64,000 bases of DNA from Odontocerum albicorne (Eukaryota > Arthropoda > Insecta > Trichoptera > Odontoceridae), in contig OX463847.1 of assembly GCA_949825065.1 (NCBI GenBank), positions 33,259,164 through 33,323,163 on the forward strand. Direction: 5' to 3'. Shown piece by piece: positions 44,984 to 55,719 of the stretch. Numbering within the stretch: position 1 is the first letter of the stretch; every line of letters starts with the position of its first letter. The position numbers and the translations under genes were made by a program. The notes under the pieces were generated by a model that had not been told where the DNA came from, did no database searches, and saw only the letters and a list, made by a program, of their open reading frames with translations.

Positions 44984-45260
44984 GAAGCCCTGAACTGCCT
45001 CTAGGAGTTCGGGTTGAGAGAGGCTAGCCTCTCGACCGGTTAATATCTTGGTGAGGGCCTTTTGGTGCATCAGCGATGTATTGAATTGTCTCCACCACGG
45101 GCGTCATGAACCCGCATTAGCAGAGTTGCCGCTCCAGCATGTTCTGGTGGGCACGCGCTTCTGGCTTGGAAGGGTTCGATTGGTGCAACCGCGTGTTCCG
45201 ACCCTCAGATCCTGGTTATCCTCAGGCGTCATATGCGGGTTCGCGTGATTCTTGGTTCCG
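44984..45260 (+). other. Hairpin-rich G+C-rich block
   Basis: CCCTGAACT (44988)...AGTTCGGG (45006) can pair over 8 bp. It is followed at once by GAGAGGCTAGCCTCTC (45018-45033), a perfect 16-bp palindrome. Further on GGTTCGATTGGTGCAACC has 4-bp arms around a 10-base loop. No coding signal. Confidence 0.6.
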
Positions 45261-45840
45261 GTCTGGGGGCCGGGGGACGTGTCTTGCTTAAGATCGGGCC
45301 TAACCGCGAGTGTTTCAATAACATTGTTTATTCTTTTCAGAGAGAAAATAGGAATGGATTAGAATTTCAGGGAGAGGGTTAGGTGTGAGCCTTGTGGTAG
45401 GACAGTCGTTGAACAGCCGGTGCTGCTTCGTTCTAGCTATGTTAGATTTCCTAATAGTTTAGAAGGGTTCTTTTAAAATTCAGTCTCGAAAGAGTTTTCG
45501 GTCCTTATCTGATTATATTGGCTTGCGTAACAATTACCACTTATTATACCAAGTAGGCGGACTTCAGGGATTATAGAAATGTGTAATGCAGTCCTTACCG
45601 TAAGGGCTGGATTTGGGCTTGTATTGATTGATCTCTGTTCACAGTGAGGGGGAGAGGTTGACAGTGGAGGAGTAGAGTCACCCGTATAAAACCTGTAAGT
45701 GTATAATTAAGTAAGTGTCCAGTGTTATCTTTAAGGTCAGCCGCGAAACAGGCTACAGTGTTAGTGAGAGGATGAATGGTGTTTAATTAATTTGGTTGTA
45801 AACCTTTTCTCAGCATGATGTCCTGAGAGGAGGGGTGGGT
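45261..45840 (+). other. Unassigned part of the LTR-element interior
   Basis: No open frame or array; nothing recognised. Confidence 0.5.
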
Positions 45841-46440
45841 GAATTATCTATTAACGGTCTACCTTTTTGTGATATAGGGTGACCATGTTTAATATAATTT
45901 TGTTTTTTTTTTTGTTTTTTTTTTCCTTTTGTTGTTTCTGCTCTGTACTTTGATGTATCACCAGCCGGGCTTTATGTAAAATCATTATCTCCTTGTTATT
46001 ATTGACGGCCTACCTTTTTGTGATATAGGGTGACCATGTATAATATAATTTTGTTTTTTTTATTTAATGTGGATTCCTTTTTGTTGTTTCTGCTCTGTAC
46101 TTTGATGTATCACCAGCCGGGCTTATGTAAAAATCATTATCTCCTTGTTATTATTGACGGCTTGCCTTTTTGTGATATAGGGTGACCATGTATAGTATAA
46201 TTTTGTTTTCTATTTTTTTTTAATGTGGATTCCTTTTTATTTTGTTTCTGACCTACCCTTTGATGTATCACAAGCCGTGCTTATGTAGAATCATTATCTA
46301 TTTGTTCTTAAGGACGGCCTACCTTTAGTGATATAGGGTGACCATCCATAATACTTTGTGTTATTTTAATTTTATTTGAAATTCTTTTGTTTGTATCTGA
46401 TCACCTTTGAAGTATCCGGTGACCATGCCCCAGGTGAATT
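45841..46440 (+). repeat. About 145-bp tandem repeat, four copies
   Basis: GACGGCCTACCTTTTTGTGATA, then TAGGGTGACCATG, a T-rich stretch, CTGCTCTGTACTTTGATGTAT, CACCAGCCGGGCTTATGTA and ATCATTATCTCCTTGTTATT recur from about 45855, 46003, 46156 and 46313. Copy four is partial and diverged. GGTGA and TCACC phrases in each unit face each other across the T-rich part. Confidence 0.88.
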
Positions 46441-46901
46441 TGTCTATAATCTATTGTCTTTGTTTTTTTTTGTTGTTTATTGGTTTTGTTATTAAAATTA
46501 TTTTAGGAATTGTACTCCCTGTATTATGCAATTGTTTCAGTGCTGGTTGCCCTGTGGTTAAACCAGTATTGGAAAGATAATCTTCTGTACTATTGTAAGG
46601 AGTTACCGGAGGATTGTTCCGTGCTCCTTAGTATAAGGTTATGGGCTATAGTAGATTCAGTAGTGGGTTGTCATCGCAAGGTTTCCGTGGTTTCCTTGCG
46701 GCTAGGTTCCCTTACACCAATTAGGGGTGTCCTGCAGGCAAATGCTGACAACCGGTAAATCGGCCACGAGACCGTATCCAGTAGGGGGGACATACACCCC
46801 TTGCTCCTTATAATTGCCTACAGCTGATGTGTCTATACTCTGGGAATGATAATTTTTTTTTTTGTTGTTTTTTTTGTTTTCTTTTATAACATAAGATGGA
46901 G
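46441..46901 (+). other. 3' end of the LTR-element interior
   Basis: An 82-codon open frame (46510-46758, TTG start in the longest form) with a hydrophobic start (YYAIVSVLVALWL) is of unknown value; it may be chance. CAGTAGGGGGGACATAC (46780) is the only G-rich purine run near the 3' LTR and lies about 110 bp from it. The bases directly before the LTR, ATAAGATGGAG, are a weak polypurine tract. Confidence 0.4.
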
Positions 46902-48340
46902 TGTTAGGAGTATATTTATTTTTTCATAAAAGACGGGTGAGAAGTTTGGGATTTATCCAAAAGGGAAATAAGGCGCGAAATTGATTGTTTCGAGCGGAAT
47001 TAAAACGTACTTCCCCTTGTTCTGATTTTGACGGGTAAATAATGACGCATAAAATCGAGTCCGAGCGTGACGCAGTTGTAATTAGGACAGGGAATGATGC
47101 AATCATCCGTTGTTTCTGGAAGATTCTATTCCAAAACGCGCGGTATAAAGAATTTCATCTAGCACCGAGCAATTGCGTCACTTATAATAAATAATTGAAT
47201 GCAAGGGCTTGATTGGTCAAATCACGGCCCGACCAAAGAATTGACGAATCAGGAGATCGCTTACAAACATGATGGACGGGCGAAATGGCATCACGTGCGG
47301 ATGGACAGGTGAGGCGGCAAGAAGGTCGGTGCTTCATTACGAGCGGTACCGTGAGTAGGACTGGTTCTGTGATTGAGACAGATCCCGGTCGGGGGAATAC
47401 GAATTAATAATTAATTAATTCGTTCAAGTTATCGGTCAGTTACCTTGTGTTCCGAGTTATAATATCCTGTTGGGAAATACGAATTAATAATTAGTTTTTT
47501 TGTGAAAGTTCTTCTCGCACTTCCATCCAGACTTGACGCGGGGATTTATCTGCGGAATAGTATTTCCAAAGAAATAATCTTGGATTATTATTGGCTCCCT
47601 CGGGCGTGAAGCAAGTAAAGTTTCGAGAAACTAAGAAAAGCGGTTCTTTAAATAACTGCGGGTCGGAAATCGTTCTCCCAGGCCGAAGGCCAAGGAAGAA
47701 GTTTGGAATCGGCGCAGCGCGAAGCTTCAAAGGACGCTTGCGGCATCATCATCATCAGAGTCATCGTTCCGGTTTCGTTTTCGGGGGAAATCTTCTGGTT
47801 CCTCCACAGTTCCGAGAGTATAGACATTACGCGTATCGTTCCTTATCGATATTCATGGTATTGTGGGGTGAGTGATCTCTTTTTATTGTAACCTATCATT
47901 GTTGATTTCTCCTTACCTCATAACCTTTATGTTTGTGCTGAATATTGAGCGGGAATCGGTCTTTAATGCAAGCCCAAATTATTAGTCTGCCTACTTCGAT
48001 ATTTTTGTAATATAAATAATTTTTTCTCGGCATTATTGCGGAGTTTTTTTTATTAAGATCTCATTGGATTAAACGGAGTATTATTATAAATTCATGTCTT
48101 TATTTTGTTGTTCCCCTTGTCCCGGTGATAATATCTTGGAAGCATGGTACAAATTATTATTGAGCCCATCGCGATCTGAGACGAAAGAGTACTTGTTCAG
48201 TATTTTCTCCATATGCCGCTGAGACCCGGGTAAGTTTTATTGAGAGAGAAATAGTGTCAGAAGTGTTTAAACTATTGCTTTATTGTTGCATGGAGGCAAC
48301 GCTCTCTATTAATTTCGTAAATATAGGTAAAAGTCTAACA
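46902..48340 (+). repeat. 3' LTR, 1,439 bp
   Basis: Same length and, apart from one substitution noticed near 47596, same sequence as the 5' LTR. It ends CTAACA and is followed by ACCG, the second copy of the target duplication. Confidence 0.95.
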
Positions 48341-48344
48341 ACCG

Positions 48345-48490
48345 TTTAAAAATACTGAAGCATTGTAATATAAGGTTAGATTTAAAAATACTGAAGCATT
48401 GTAATATAACATTAGATTTAAAAAAACTGAAGCATTGTAATGTAATGTTAGATTGAAAAATGCTGAATAATTGTAATATAAGGTTAAATT
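48345..48490. repeat. 36-bp minisatellite, four copies, cut by the LTR element
   Basis: TTTAAAAATACTGAAGCATTGTAATATAAGGTTAGA-type units recur with a 36-bp spacing (CTG at 48355, 48391, 48427, 48463). The array starts inside a unit right after the target duplication, so the retrotransposon sits at its edge. Confidence 0.88.
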
Positions 48491-49330
48491 TAAAAATTAC
48501 ATACAAAAAATTGAGAATTTCAAAAGATCTGTAAACGTTTTAAATAGTTTGATCTTTTCGTTATAACATTATTATTATTTCATTTCACAAAATACTGGTG
48601 CGCAATGTATTGTAATGAAAAAAAATTGGTTCATGAACACAGAATGTTGCAGAAGCACTTATTTATGATAAACGTTAAATTCAAGATTATTATCAAAGTA
48701 CAAGTTGTTCCTTAGTTACAAGATAATATCATTCCAGTGAACAAATAACATAGATAACATGATTTAATTGATAAAACTAACTTATTTTCCGATATAATTT
48801 GTCATCGCCTCTTGGACAAGGTACATAAATAATGATAACGGGGAAACGAACACCATACAGGAAATGACGCCATTTTAACGCCATAAAAATAAAAGGACAA
48901 TCTAGAAAGATTTCCTCCGGTAAGGGTAAAGAGGACGTGAAAGCAAAGAAAAGGAAACACAAGGATAATGATTGATGCCTTGTTGTGGAGAACTCGCCAT
49001 ATTATTTGTGGCCGTGGCGCGAAATAAAGACATTTGCCATATCTCGCTTCAACAATATTTCTTGACACATTATTCGTAATACGGGTTATATGAAATAAAT
49101 GGTTTTGGTTATCCTATGAAGCAATTTCTTTTAAGACATCAATTTTACAGATATACTACGATATGGAGACATGTAAGGTATCATAAAGGTATTGTCAGCT
49201 ATTATTAATAAAATAATATGGTTATGGTTTGTCATAATCGAAGGTTAAGATTATAAAAAGTAGAGTGGAGAAAAGTATTTGAGAGTATGGGTTATGAAAG
49301 AGAAACTGATCGTAGTCTAACCATTAGCAT
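48491..49330. other. No recognisable feature
   Basis: Overlapping minus-strand frames at 48777-49068 have no recognisable domain. CCTCTTGGACAAGG and GACGCCATTTTAACGCC phrases look like parts of an unassigned repeat. Confidence 0.4.
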
Positions 49331-49334
49331 TCGT

Positions 49335-49770
49335 GATAAGCAGGCGGGCGCCCCAAGGTCCATACTTTGCAGATTCACTTCCGGACTGGTTTTACGCATA
49401 GCATTCATGCCAAGCAAGCGGGCGCCCCAAGGATCATACCTGTCGGATTCCCTTTCGGACTGGTTTCACTTTCATGCTAAACAAGCGGGCGCCCCAAGGT
49501 CTATACCTGGCGGATTCACTTTCAGGCTGGTTTTACTCCTAGCATTCATGCTAAGCAAACGGGCCCTCCAAGGCCCATACCTGACGGATTTACTTTCGGA
49601 CTGGTTTTATTCTTAGCATTCATACCAAACAAGCGGGCGTCCCAAGACCCATATCTGGCAAATCCCCTTTCAGACTGGTTTTACTTTTAACATTCACGCT
49701 AAGCAAGCGGGCGCCCCAAGTTTTATACCTGACAGATTCACTTCAGGACTGGTTTTACTCTTAGGGCATT
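49335..49770. repeat. 74-bp G+C-rich minisatellite, six copies
   Basis: CAAGCGGGCGCCCCAAGG, CATACCTGGCGGATTCACTT and GGACTGGTTTTACTCTTAGC recur. Unit starts at 49341, 49415, 49482, 49556, 49630 and 49704 give spacings 74, 67, 74, 74, 74. GGGCGCCC in the unit is a perfect 8-bp palindrome. The array is far richer in G+C than its surroundings. An open frame spans it by chance. Confidence 0.92.
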
Positions 49771-50215
49771 TTTCATCTGAATCTGTTTTTCTCCAGCTTA
49801 TATGCTAGATAACCAGACGGTGCTCTTGCGGGGAAATTGGTGTCCTTTAACCTCCCTTATTTTCTTTATTAAATTTGGCACTCTGTCCTTACTGTCTTCC
49901 CAAACAGGAAAACAGCGTGATTGTATTTACGTATTTTTGTAAATAATTAATTAATTATTTTTACTCTTAATTTCAAGTCAGCAATGTAACATGTTTCTTC
50001 CCATCCAATAATTTTCCTTTGATTGATAGTATCTCACTTTTATTGTTATTATGTTTATTGGTGGTGATTTTTTTTAAATAAATAATTAATAAAAAAATGT
50101 TGTGACTACATAACTACCTTCATTTATATACATTTTGTCTGGTTTGTTGGAAAATATTATTACCTGCCAATAAGGCAGCTAATTGTTAAAGAATGAAGTG
50201 TTAAAAAAAATACAT
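49771..50215. other. No gene; weak LINE tail at 50125-50190
   Basis: TTTTGTCTGGTTTGTTGGAAA then CTGCCAATAAGGCAGCTAATTG resembles the LINE 3' tail at 24840. Otherwise AT-rich. Confidence 0.4.
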
Positions 50216-50223
50216 AAAAATAA

Positions 50224-50700
50224 CAAAGTTACAATTTAAAGAGATATAAATCAACAATATTTGAATAAAAAAAATATTCCCCTCCTCCCATTATGCTTAT
50301 TTTTTTGTGCTCAGATACCATAGACCTTCTAGCTAACTAAGTTACAATTTAAAGAGATACAAATCAATAATATTTGAACAAAGTTACAATTTAAAGAGAT
50401 ACAAATCAACAATATTTGAACAAAGTTACAATTTAGAGAGATAAAAATCAACAATATTTGAATAAAAAACATATTCCCCTCCTCCCATTATGCTTCATTT
50501 TTTGTGCTCAGATACCATATACCTTCTAGCTAACTAACTAAGTTACAGTTTAAAGAGATTTAAATCAACAATATTTGAACAAAGTTACAATTTAAAGAGA
50601 TACAAATCAACAATATTTGAATAAAAAACATATTCCCCTCCTCCCATTATGCTTAATTTTTTGTGCTCAGATACCATAGACCTTCTAGATAACTAACTAA
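50224..50700. repeat. Nested tandem array (45 bp within about 160-200 bp)
   Basis: AAGTTACAATTTAAAGAGATA then CAAATCAACAATATTTGAA repeats at about 45-bp spacing in runs of one to three. Runs are separated by ATATTCCCCTCCTCCCATTA and GTGCTCAGATACCATAGACC, which themselves occur three times (50275, 50473, 50629). Run length of the inner unit differs between superunits. Confidence 0.9.
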
Positions 50701-51860
50701 GAATTCTCGTTTTAAGTCAAAAAAGTATGTATGTAATAAAAAACTAATGTTTTATAAAAAATACAAAACGTTTAAAATTCAAGTCAAAGGAACCAAAGAG
50801 AGAACCATCTAACAAAGGTAAATGTAAATGAGAGAAAGGTCAAAACTAACTCGTGACCTTACCTGATGAGAAAGAAGATAAAATAAGGAAGAAGAAATAA
50901 TACATTCTCGTTTTTGAGTACCAGGCGTTTTTATAAAACGTTTTCCTTTCTTTGAGCCTGACCAAATCATCTGCGTTAGATGTTTTGTTCGGTTTATATA
51001 ATTCTGTAAGGAGACATCGAGACATGTTTTGTATAATGAAAAGGTTAAAAGCGAAGAATTGTTATTTACAATAGAAATGTTTCGTTATATTTCATAAAAG
51101 GAAACTTATGATTTTGATGTAGATAATATTAGAAGGCACGTTTATAATACAAATGTATGTACCTTAGTTTATTATTACGAGTATGTAAGTCATGGATATT
51201 TCATAAGCTTCGATCACATAGAAACCATTATTTATGTGTTTCAGTCAAAAAATGAACATCAAAAAACTAAATTAATAAAATGAAAATTATTATAATCATC
51301 TAGCCGGAGTGATCTGAAATTTATCTGAGGGGAAAAATAAATCACGAAAATCAAAAAACAGATGTCGCTCTAAGAGCACATTAGTGTCTATTATAATCAA
51401 GATATATTATATAATAATACATGTCTCATTATTTTCACTTTTGTAAAAAAATGAGACTCTGTAATAATTCAATTTTAAAATTGAAATAATTTCTATAAAC
51501 CTACATCCTGATGTAATGTTAAATAAATAATAGAAGTGAGTCAAGATATTATAGTTTGGACTATCAGCTGTCAGTTGATGTATCGGGTGGTTTTGTAGTG
51601 TTTAATGCGGTATTTCGCAAGCAAACATAAAAAAAACGATTTTGAGAAGGTATATAATACATACATTTTTCGTTTGTTTATTCTCAAGCACGGTTTTATG
51701 ACATAACAATTAGAAACTTAAAGAAAACTCTGAAACGGTCAATCACTTAGTAAAAACATATTCTTTTGTTTTTCTACATATTATCCGCACTTTCCTTTAA
51801 AGTTGAAGCACTTACTCCGGGCATCATTAATAGACTACTTGCTTTTAAAGTATATCATAT
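50701..51860. other. No recognisable feature
   Basis: AT-rich; TACGAGTA at 51176. Nothing assignable. Confidence 0.45.
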
Positions 51861-51862
51861 CT

Positions 51863-52240
51863 ACAGACGTATCCGCAAGATATGTTGGACGGAAAGCATT
51901 ACATATTTGGAAGTACTTGTACGTATGTATGGTACAATACAAGGACACAGAATTGTTGACCGAGATACTGCAAGTTTCGCAATTTGCAGTATCTCAGTCA
52001 CAAAATAAGAGAAACTAGATACATTATGACGCAACTGATCATCCAAGGAAAAATAAACTGCAAACAAGGCACAGGAAGATGCCGCGTCCGTTGGCTTAAG
52101 AACTTACGGAAAAAGATTGAGTGCAGTTCTACACAGTACAAAGTTGTTCCGAGCTGCGGTAAATAAGATAAAGATTGCTGTTATGGTAGCTAATCGCCTT
52201 TCTGAGACAACACCTCGAGAAGAAGAAGAAGTATAGTTCA
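51863..52240 (+). pseudogene. LINE C-terminal fragment with tail
   Basis: IYRRIRKICWTESITYLEVL (51860-51920), then QLIIQGKINCKQGTGRCRVR, WLKNLRKKIECSS and, in another frame, RAAVNKIKIAVMVANRL. This is the GHVMR-x-x-x-x-x-x-QLI-x-QGKI-x-GKR-x-x-GRRR-x-SWLKNLR ending of a very common insect LINE. It ends with AAGAAGAAGAAG, the usual simple tail. Frameshifts present. Confidence 0.82.
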
Positions 52241-53165
52241 AAGCTAACATTAAAAGAAAGAACCAGAATTGAGATTTGTTAATATTTTATTACGAATACT
52301 CGTACATAAAACTAAAAAAATTAAGGTAAATTTCATCAAAAACTTATATCATTCTCTTTGTTTCGCATACTTTAAAAATCGCTTTTATAAAAACTATCAT
52401 AGCTCCTCAAAATATTAAAAAACAGCATTTTTCAGTTTACTCAAACATATTAAAAAATTGCAAGGGAAGATTGCTGCATAACATGTAATTCTTAATATCG
52501 CTTCATTTTATCTTGCTAGGTAGCATATACATAACTTTGCAGTTTTCTTGTTTAAAATTAAACTGGAAAATTCTATAACATGTTAGTAAGTTCTTTATGA
52601 AAATATAAACTCGATTGCTTTCCTTCATTTTTCAAATTAAAAATGTACAGGATAGTATAAAATGTTAATATAACAAAGCATTGATACGAAATTTAAAAAA
52701 ATGTAGTAGTACAAGTGCTCAACAGATTTGTGGAAAAGAGTATACAAAGTTATTTTATGAAAAATGAAGAATTAATGATACGTTAATAAAAATCAAAATT
52801 ATTTCTTAAGTGTTAAGGGGAAAAGGTGTAGTTTGCGGATTTTATTTTGGTACTTACCCGTATTTGCATATGTATTATCCACTTATTGACAATAAAAGCG
52901 AATAAAACTTGGTTTATTACTCTGTTACTTAGTGTATTAATATGTGTGAAGGGAAGATTATCTACGCATGAAACATTTGCAGATATTCCGATAGATGTTG
53001 ATAGCAAAATTGGTACATTTTTGGTAGTTTAATTATGTGTTTGTGTGGGACGGTCATAAGTTAGGAAAGCATAAATTATTCCTCAACTGATCCATGTAAC
53101 TGCGCATTTTCATAGCGCTTTATTTTAGATGAAGACTACCTTGAAAATATACAATAACAAAATAC
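52241..53165. other. No recognisable feature
   Basis: AT-rich; TACTCGTA at 52297. Short frames at 52813-53032 on both strands are not recognisable. Confidence 0.45.
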
Positions 53166-53169
53166 AAAC

Positions 53170-53640
53170 TAAACGTTAGACCGAAGTGATTAGAGATTAA
53201 TGTGAACTTAAGTCTAATGTGTTGAGTAAGGTGAAAAAGAGCACTCTGAGATGGTTTGGGCACATATAATGAACTAATAAAGAAAGACTAAAAAAAAACA
53301 AACAGTGCAAAGGTGATTGGAAGGCGGGGTAAAATAAAACCAAGGAAACTATGGTTAAATCAAGTGAATGAGATTTTGAAAGACGGAAAAGTAAGAAGTT
53401 AGTGTTTAATCTGTTTAGAAGAGTGCGTTCGAACCCACAGTTAGAACGGCCTTAAGGACAGTTTCGCGCTACATGCCACGACATGAATTGTTATTTTATT
53501 ATTATCAAGATCTGAGTGGAGAGGTATGTATGGATGTGAAAAAAACGAAATATGTATGTCGAGATAGGAAAGTGTAGCGCGATTTCCTATCTGCCTACCC
53601 CAGCAGGAAAAAGGTGTGATGGTTTGTATATACAGATATT
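53170..53640 (+). pseudogene. LINE C-terminal remnants (two pieces)
   Basis: 53205-53265 reads SNVLSKVKKSTLRWFGHI, and 53290-53400 reads KVIGRRGKIKPRKLWLNQVN and EILKDGKVRS, the standard KV-x-K-x-x-LRWFGH ... GRRGRGRPRKSWLDQVNE-x-L tail. A second piece at 53515-53640 (MDVKKTKYVCRDRKV, then FLSAYPS) is the more distal end. Between them 53430-53500 ends with TTATTTTATTATTATCAAG, like a LINE tail, so these are probably two independent copies. Confidence 0.78.
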
Positions 53641-54215
53641 ATATCGAAAATAATGTTAAAAAGATTAAAAAAAATGGTTGCTTGTAGGATTTTACATGAC
53701 AAGTGACGAATGACAAACCTAATATCAAGCAATCGAAAATATAATATAAATATAAATAAAAAGGTTCCGTGTTAGCGTATTATATGATTTTCTTTCAACA
53801 GATTTAGAATAACCGAGAATCACCATTTAAAATCGATATGCTAAATTTATTGACTGGACACACCTGTGTGTTGTACACTTTAATCTTTTTTAGCTTCGGT
53901 AAACAGGAGTTGTTCGAAAATTTCTCGAATTATCTTTAAATCAATGTAAAACTTTTAGTCCAGCGTTTCCAATTAACTTGGCGTTATTCAGTTTAAGCAC
54001 ATTATCAAGGAATGTCATCTGTTGCACGAATGCCAACATAACTCTTGCACGTTGCAAACATGATCACGGATTTTCAAATGAATAACATAAGTGATCTCAC
54101 GAATTTTACATAGTTTAAAAATACCTGTGTAGATTTTGTACAGAATAGTTGCCTTTTTAATCTAATTATTTCTATATTAAACAATATATTAATCTTATTT
54201 CGAATAACTTTACAT
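53641..54215. other. No recognisable feature
   Basis: AT-rich; nothing assignable. Confidence 0.45.
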
Positions 54216-54217
54216 TC

Positions 54218-54458
54218 TAATATGATAAAAAATTGAAACACTATTTTATCCACTTGAAAATATATATTTAACGCAACTATTGTAATTTCAAGTCATTATG
54301 CGATTCATCTTCAATTGTATTCTGAGCTGACTGAATAAAGTTGGTTAGAACTAGAGTAAGTGTTCATTCCTTTAAGATGAGTCGCATATGACTTGAAGAT
54401 AGTCGAGTTAAACATATATTTTCAAGTGGATTAAAGTGTTTCAATTTTTCATTATATT
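54218..54458. mobile_element. Small foldback element (MITE-like)
   Basis: Arm 54218-54311 (TGATAAAAAATTGAAACACT, TCCACTTGAAAATATATATTT, TTTCAAGTCATTATGCGATTC) is the inverted copy of 54374-54458 (AAGATGAGTCGCATATGACTT, AAATATATTTTCAAGTGGATT with small changes). Arms are about 85-94 bp, the loop about 62 bp. No coding capacity, no clear target duplication. Confidence 0.82.
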
Positions 54459-54885
54459 TGAATAAACATGAATTTCCACATTGCGATAATTGAACAGCTG
54501 TTCCGTAACATAGATGTGTTTTCTCCAGACTGAACTGTTGGAAATAACGAACATTTGACATGAAAAAAAATGCATAACGATTTATCTGAGTAAATACAAA
54601 ACCTTTCTAAGGTTAATATGAAAAAAATAAGTCAAATTTTACTTCTTAATTTCAGAATACCTTGCAGATATTCAAACACATGTTGTGAAATAAAACAAAA
54701 AGTTAAATCTGAGATCGGGCAACGCAAGAAGTGGACATCGAAGGTGAAGTAACGATATTGTCTGATTTTATCCACCTGTAAAACATGGACATGGTTTTCC
54801 AACTAACAACGAAAGCTTTTTTTTAATTAAATTATCGGGAGAAAAGACTTGGTGAAATAAAACAAAAAGTAATTTCACATTTTTA
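54459..54885. other. No recognisable feature
   Basis: AT-rich; nothing assignable. Confidence 0.45.
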
Positions 54886-54889
54886 AAGA

Positions 54890-55035
54890 ATAAGAATAAT
54901 CGTGGGAGTTGTATAAGAATATATATGGATGTGGTAGAGGCGAAATAAATATGTGTGTTGAAATACGAAAGTCTGGGGTTCTGTCATCTTTGCCTACCTC
55001 ACTAGAGGATGGAATCGACCCAAACTAGGATGATT
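54890..55035 (+). pseudogene. LINE distal C-terminal remnant
   Basis: MDVVEAK at 54927, then ICVLKYESLGFCHLCLPH in drifting frames, corresponds to M-x-x-EAKE-x-CRDR-x-x-W-x-x-x-x-x-AYP of related copies. Very decayed. Confidence 0.5.
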
Positions 55036-55620
55036 TGTGTCACCAAATTAAAGTCACCATGCAATTATATGAGTCAATATAATTTATGTATGTATTTTGC
55101 AAAAACCAATCTCGATTTAAAAAAATTTAAATTCAGTTTGTTAAAAGTTATATTTTTTTTAAATATCTGAAGTGTAGATGTAAAAGTTTTGTGATAAAAA
55201 CATTAGCCAAATATAATAGACATACTTTCCGAGATTAAAACACTACCATTTAAACCTTTTATCGTTCCATATTGTATACAAAGCAGTCTGTCATTAAGGC
55301 TGATATATCTCGGAACAATTGCGTCGTTTGTTTTGATGGAGTGACTTGACTGTTACCATCAAGTTGATTATTATTTTTACGAGTATTTCGAAGCCGCTTT
55401 TGTTTCGTGTAAAATTATTTTTAAAATGCTACGTTTTAATTTCTCAAAATGGTAACCTTTGACATAAATACAATAAATAGCTCATGATAATGATAGCGTT
55501 AATTTTGAATGAAAAAACGTCTCATAATGTAGTCATGTTTTATTTTTAACCAAATCGATTGAAAACTGATTTTTTGACGATTTGGGGACGTCAAAAATAT
55601 TAGGGTACTCTCTAATGTAA
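55036..55620. other. No recognisable feature
   Basis: AT-rich; TACGAGTA at 55378. Confidence 0.45.
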
Positions 55621-55693
55621 TTCGATAGTGATTTTTTTAAAATTATTTTATATCTACTGATATAAAATAATTTTTTTTAAAATCACTATCGAA
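55621..55693. repeat. Near-perfect 73-bp hairpin palindrome
   Basis: TTCGATAGTGATTTTTTTAA (55621) pairs with the complement ending TCACTATCGAA (55693). The inner arms ATTATTTTATATC and GATATAAAATAAT pair fully around the 4-base loop TACT. Only the A/T run in the middle is offset by one base. Could form a cruciform. Confidence 0.92.
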
Positions 55694-55719
55694 TAAATGA
55701 CATTTTTTTCAATCTTTTT

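Larger units (their letters stand above)
38181..48340 (+). mobile_element. Complete LTR retrotransposon, 10,160 bp, non-autonomous (LARD-like)
   Basis: Two direct LTRs of identical length (1,439 bp) start TGTTAG and end CTAACA. ACCG flanks both ends (38177-38180 and 48341-48344), a 4-bp target duplication. A tRNA-Lys-like primer site follows the left LTR. The interior encodes one Gag-like protein and a protease remnant, then about 5 kb of non-coding tandem blocks with predicted hairpins. No reverse transcriptase, RNase H or integrase motif is seen in any frame. Gag type, primer and 4-bp duplication suggest the Ty3/gypsy group. The near-identical LTRs mean recent insertion. It must use enzymes of a relative in trans. 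Confidence 0.93.

Noticed and set aside
46510..46758. Envelope-like membrane protein of the LTR element
   Set aside because: Only a hydrophobic start of about 14 residues, no ATG at the favoured start, no signal or furin-like motif. Too little to call.
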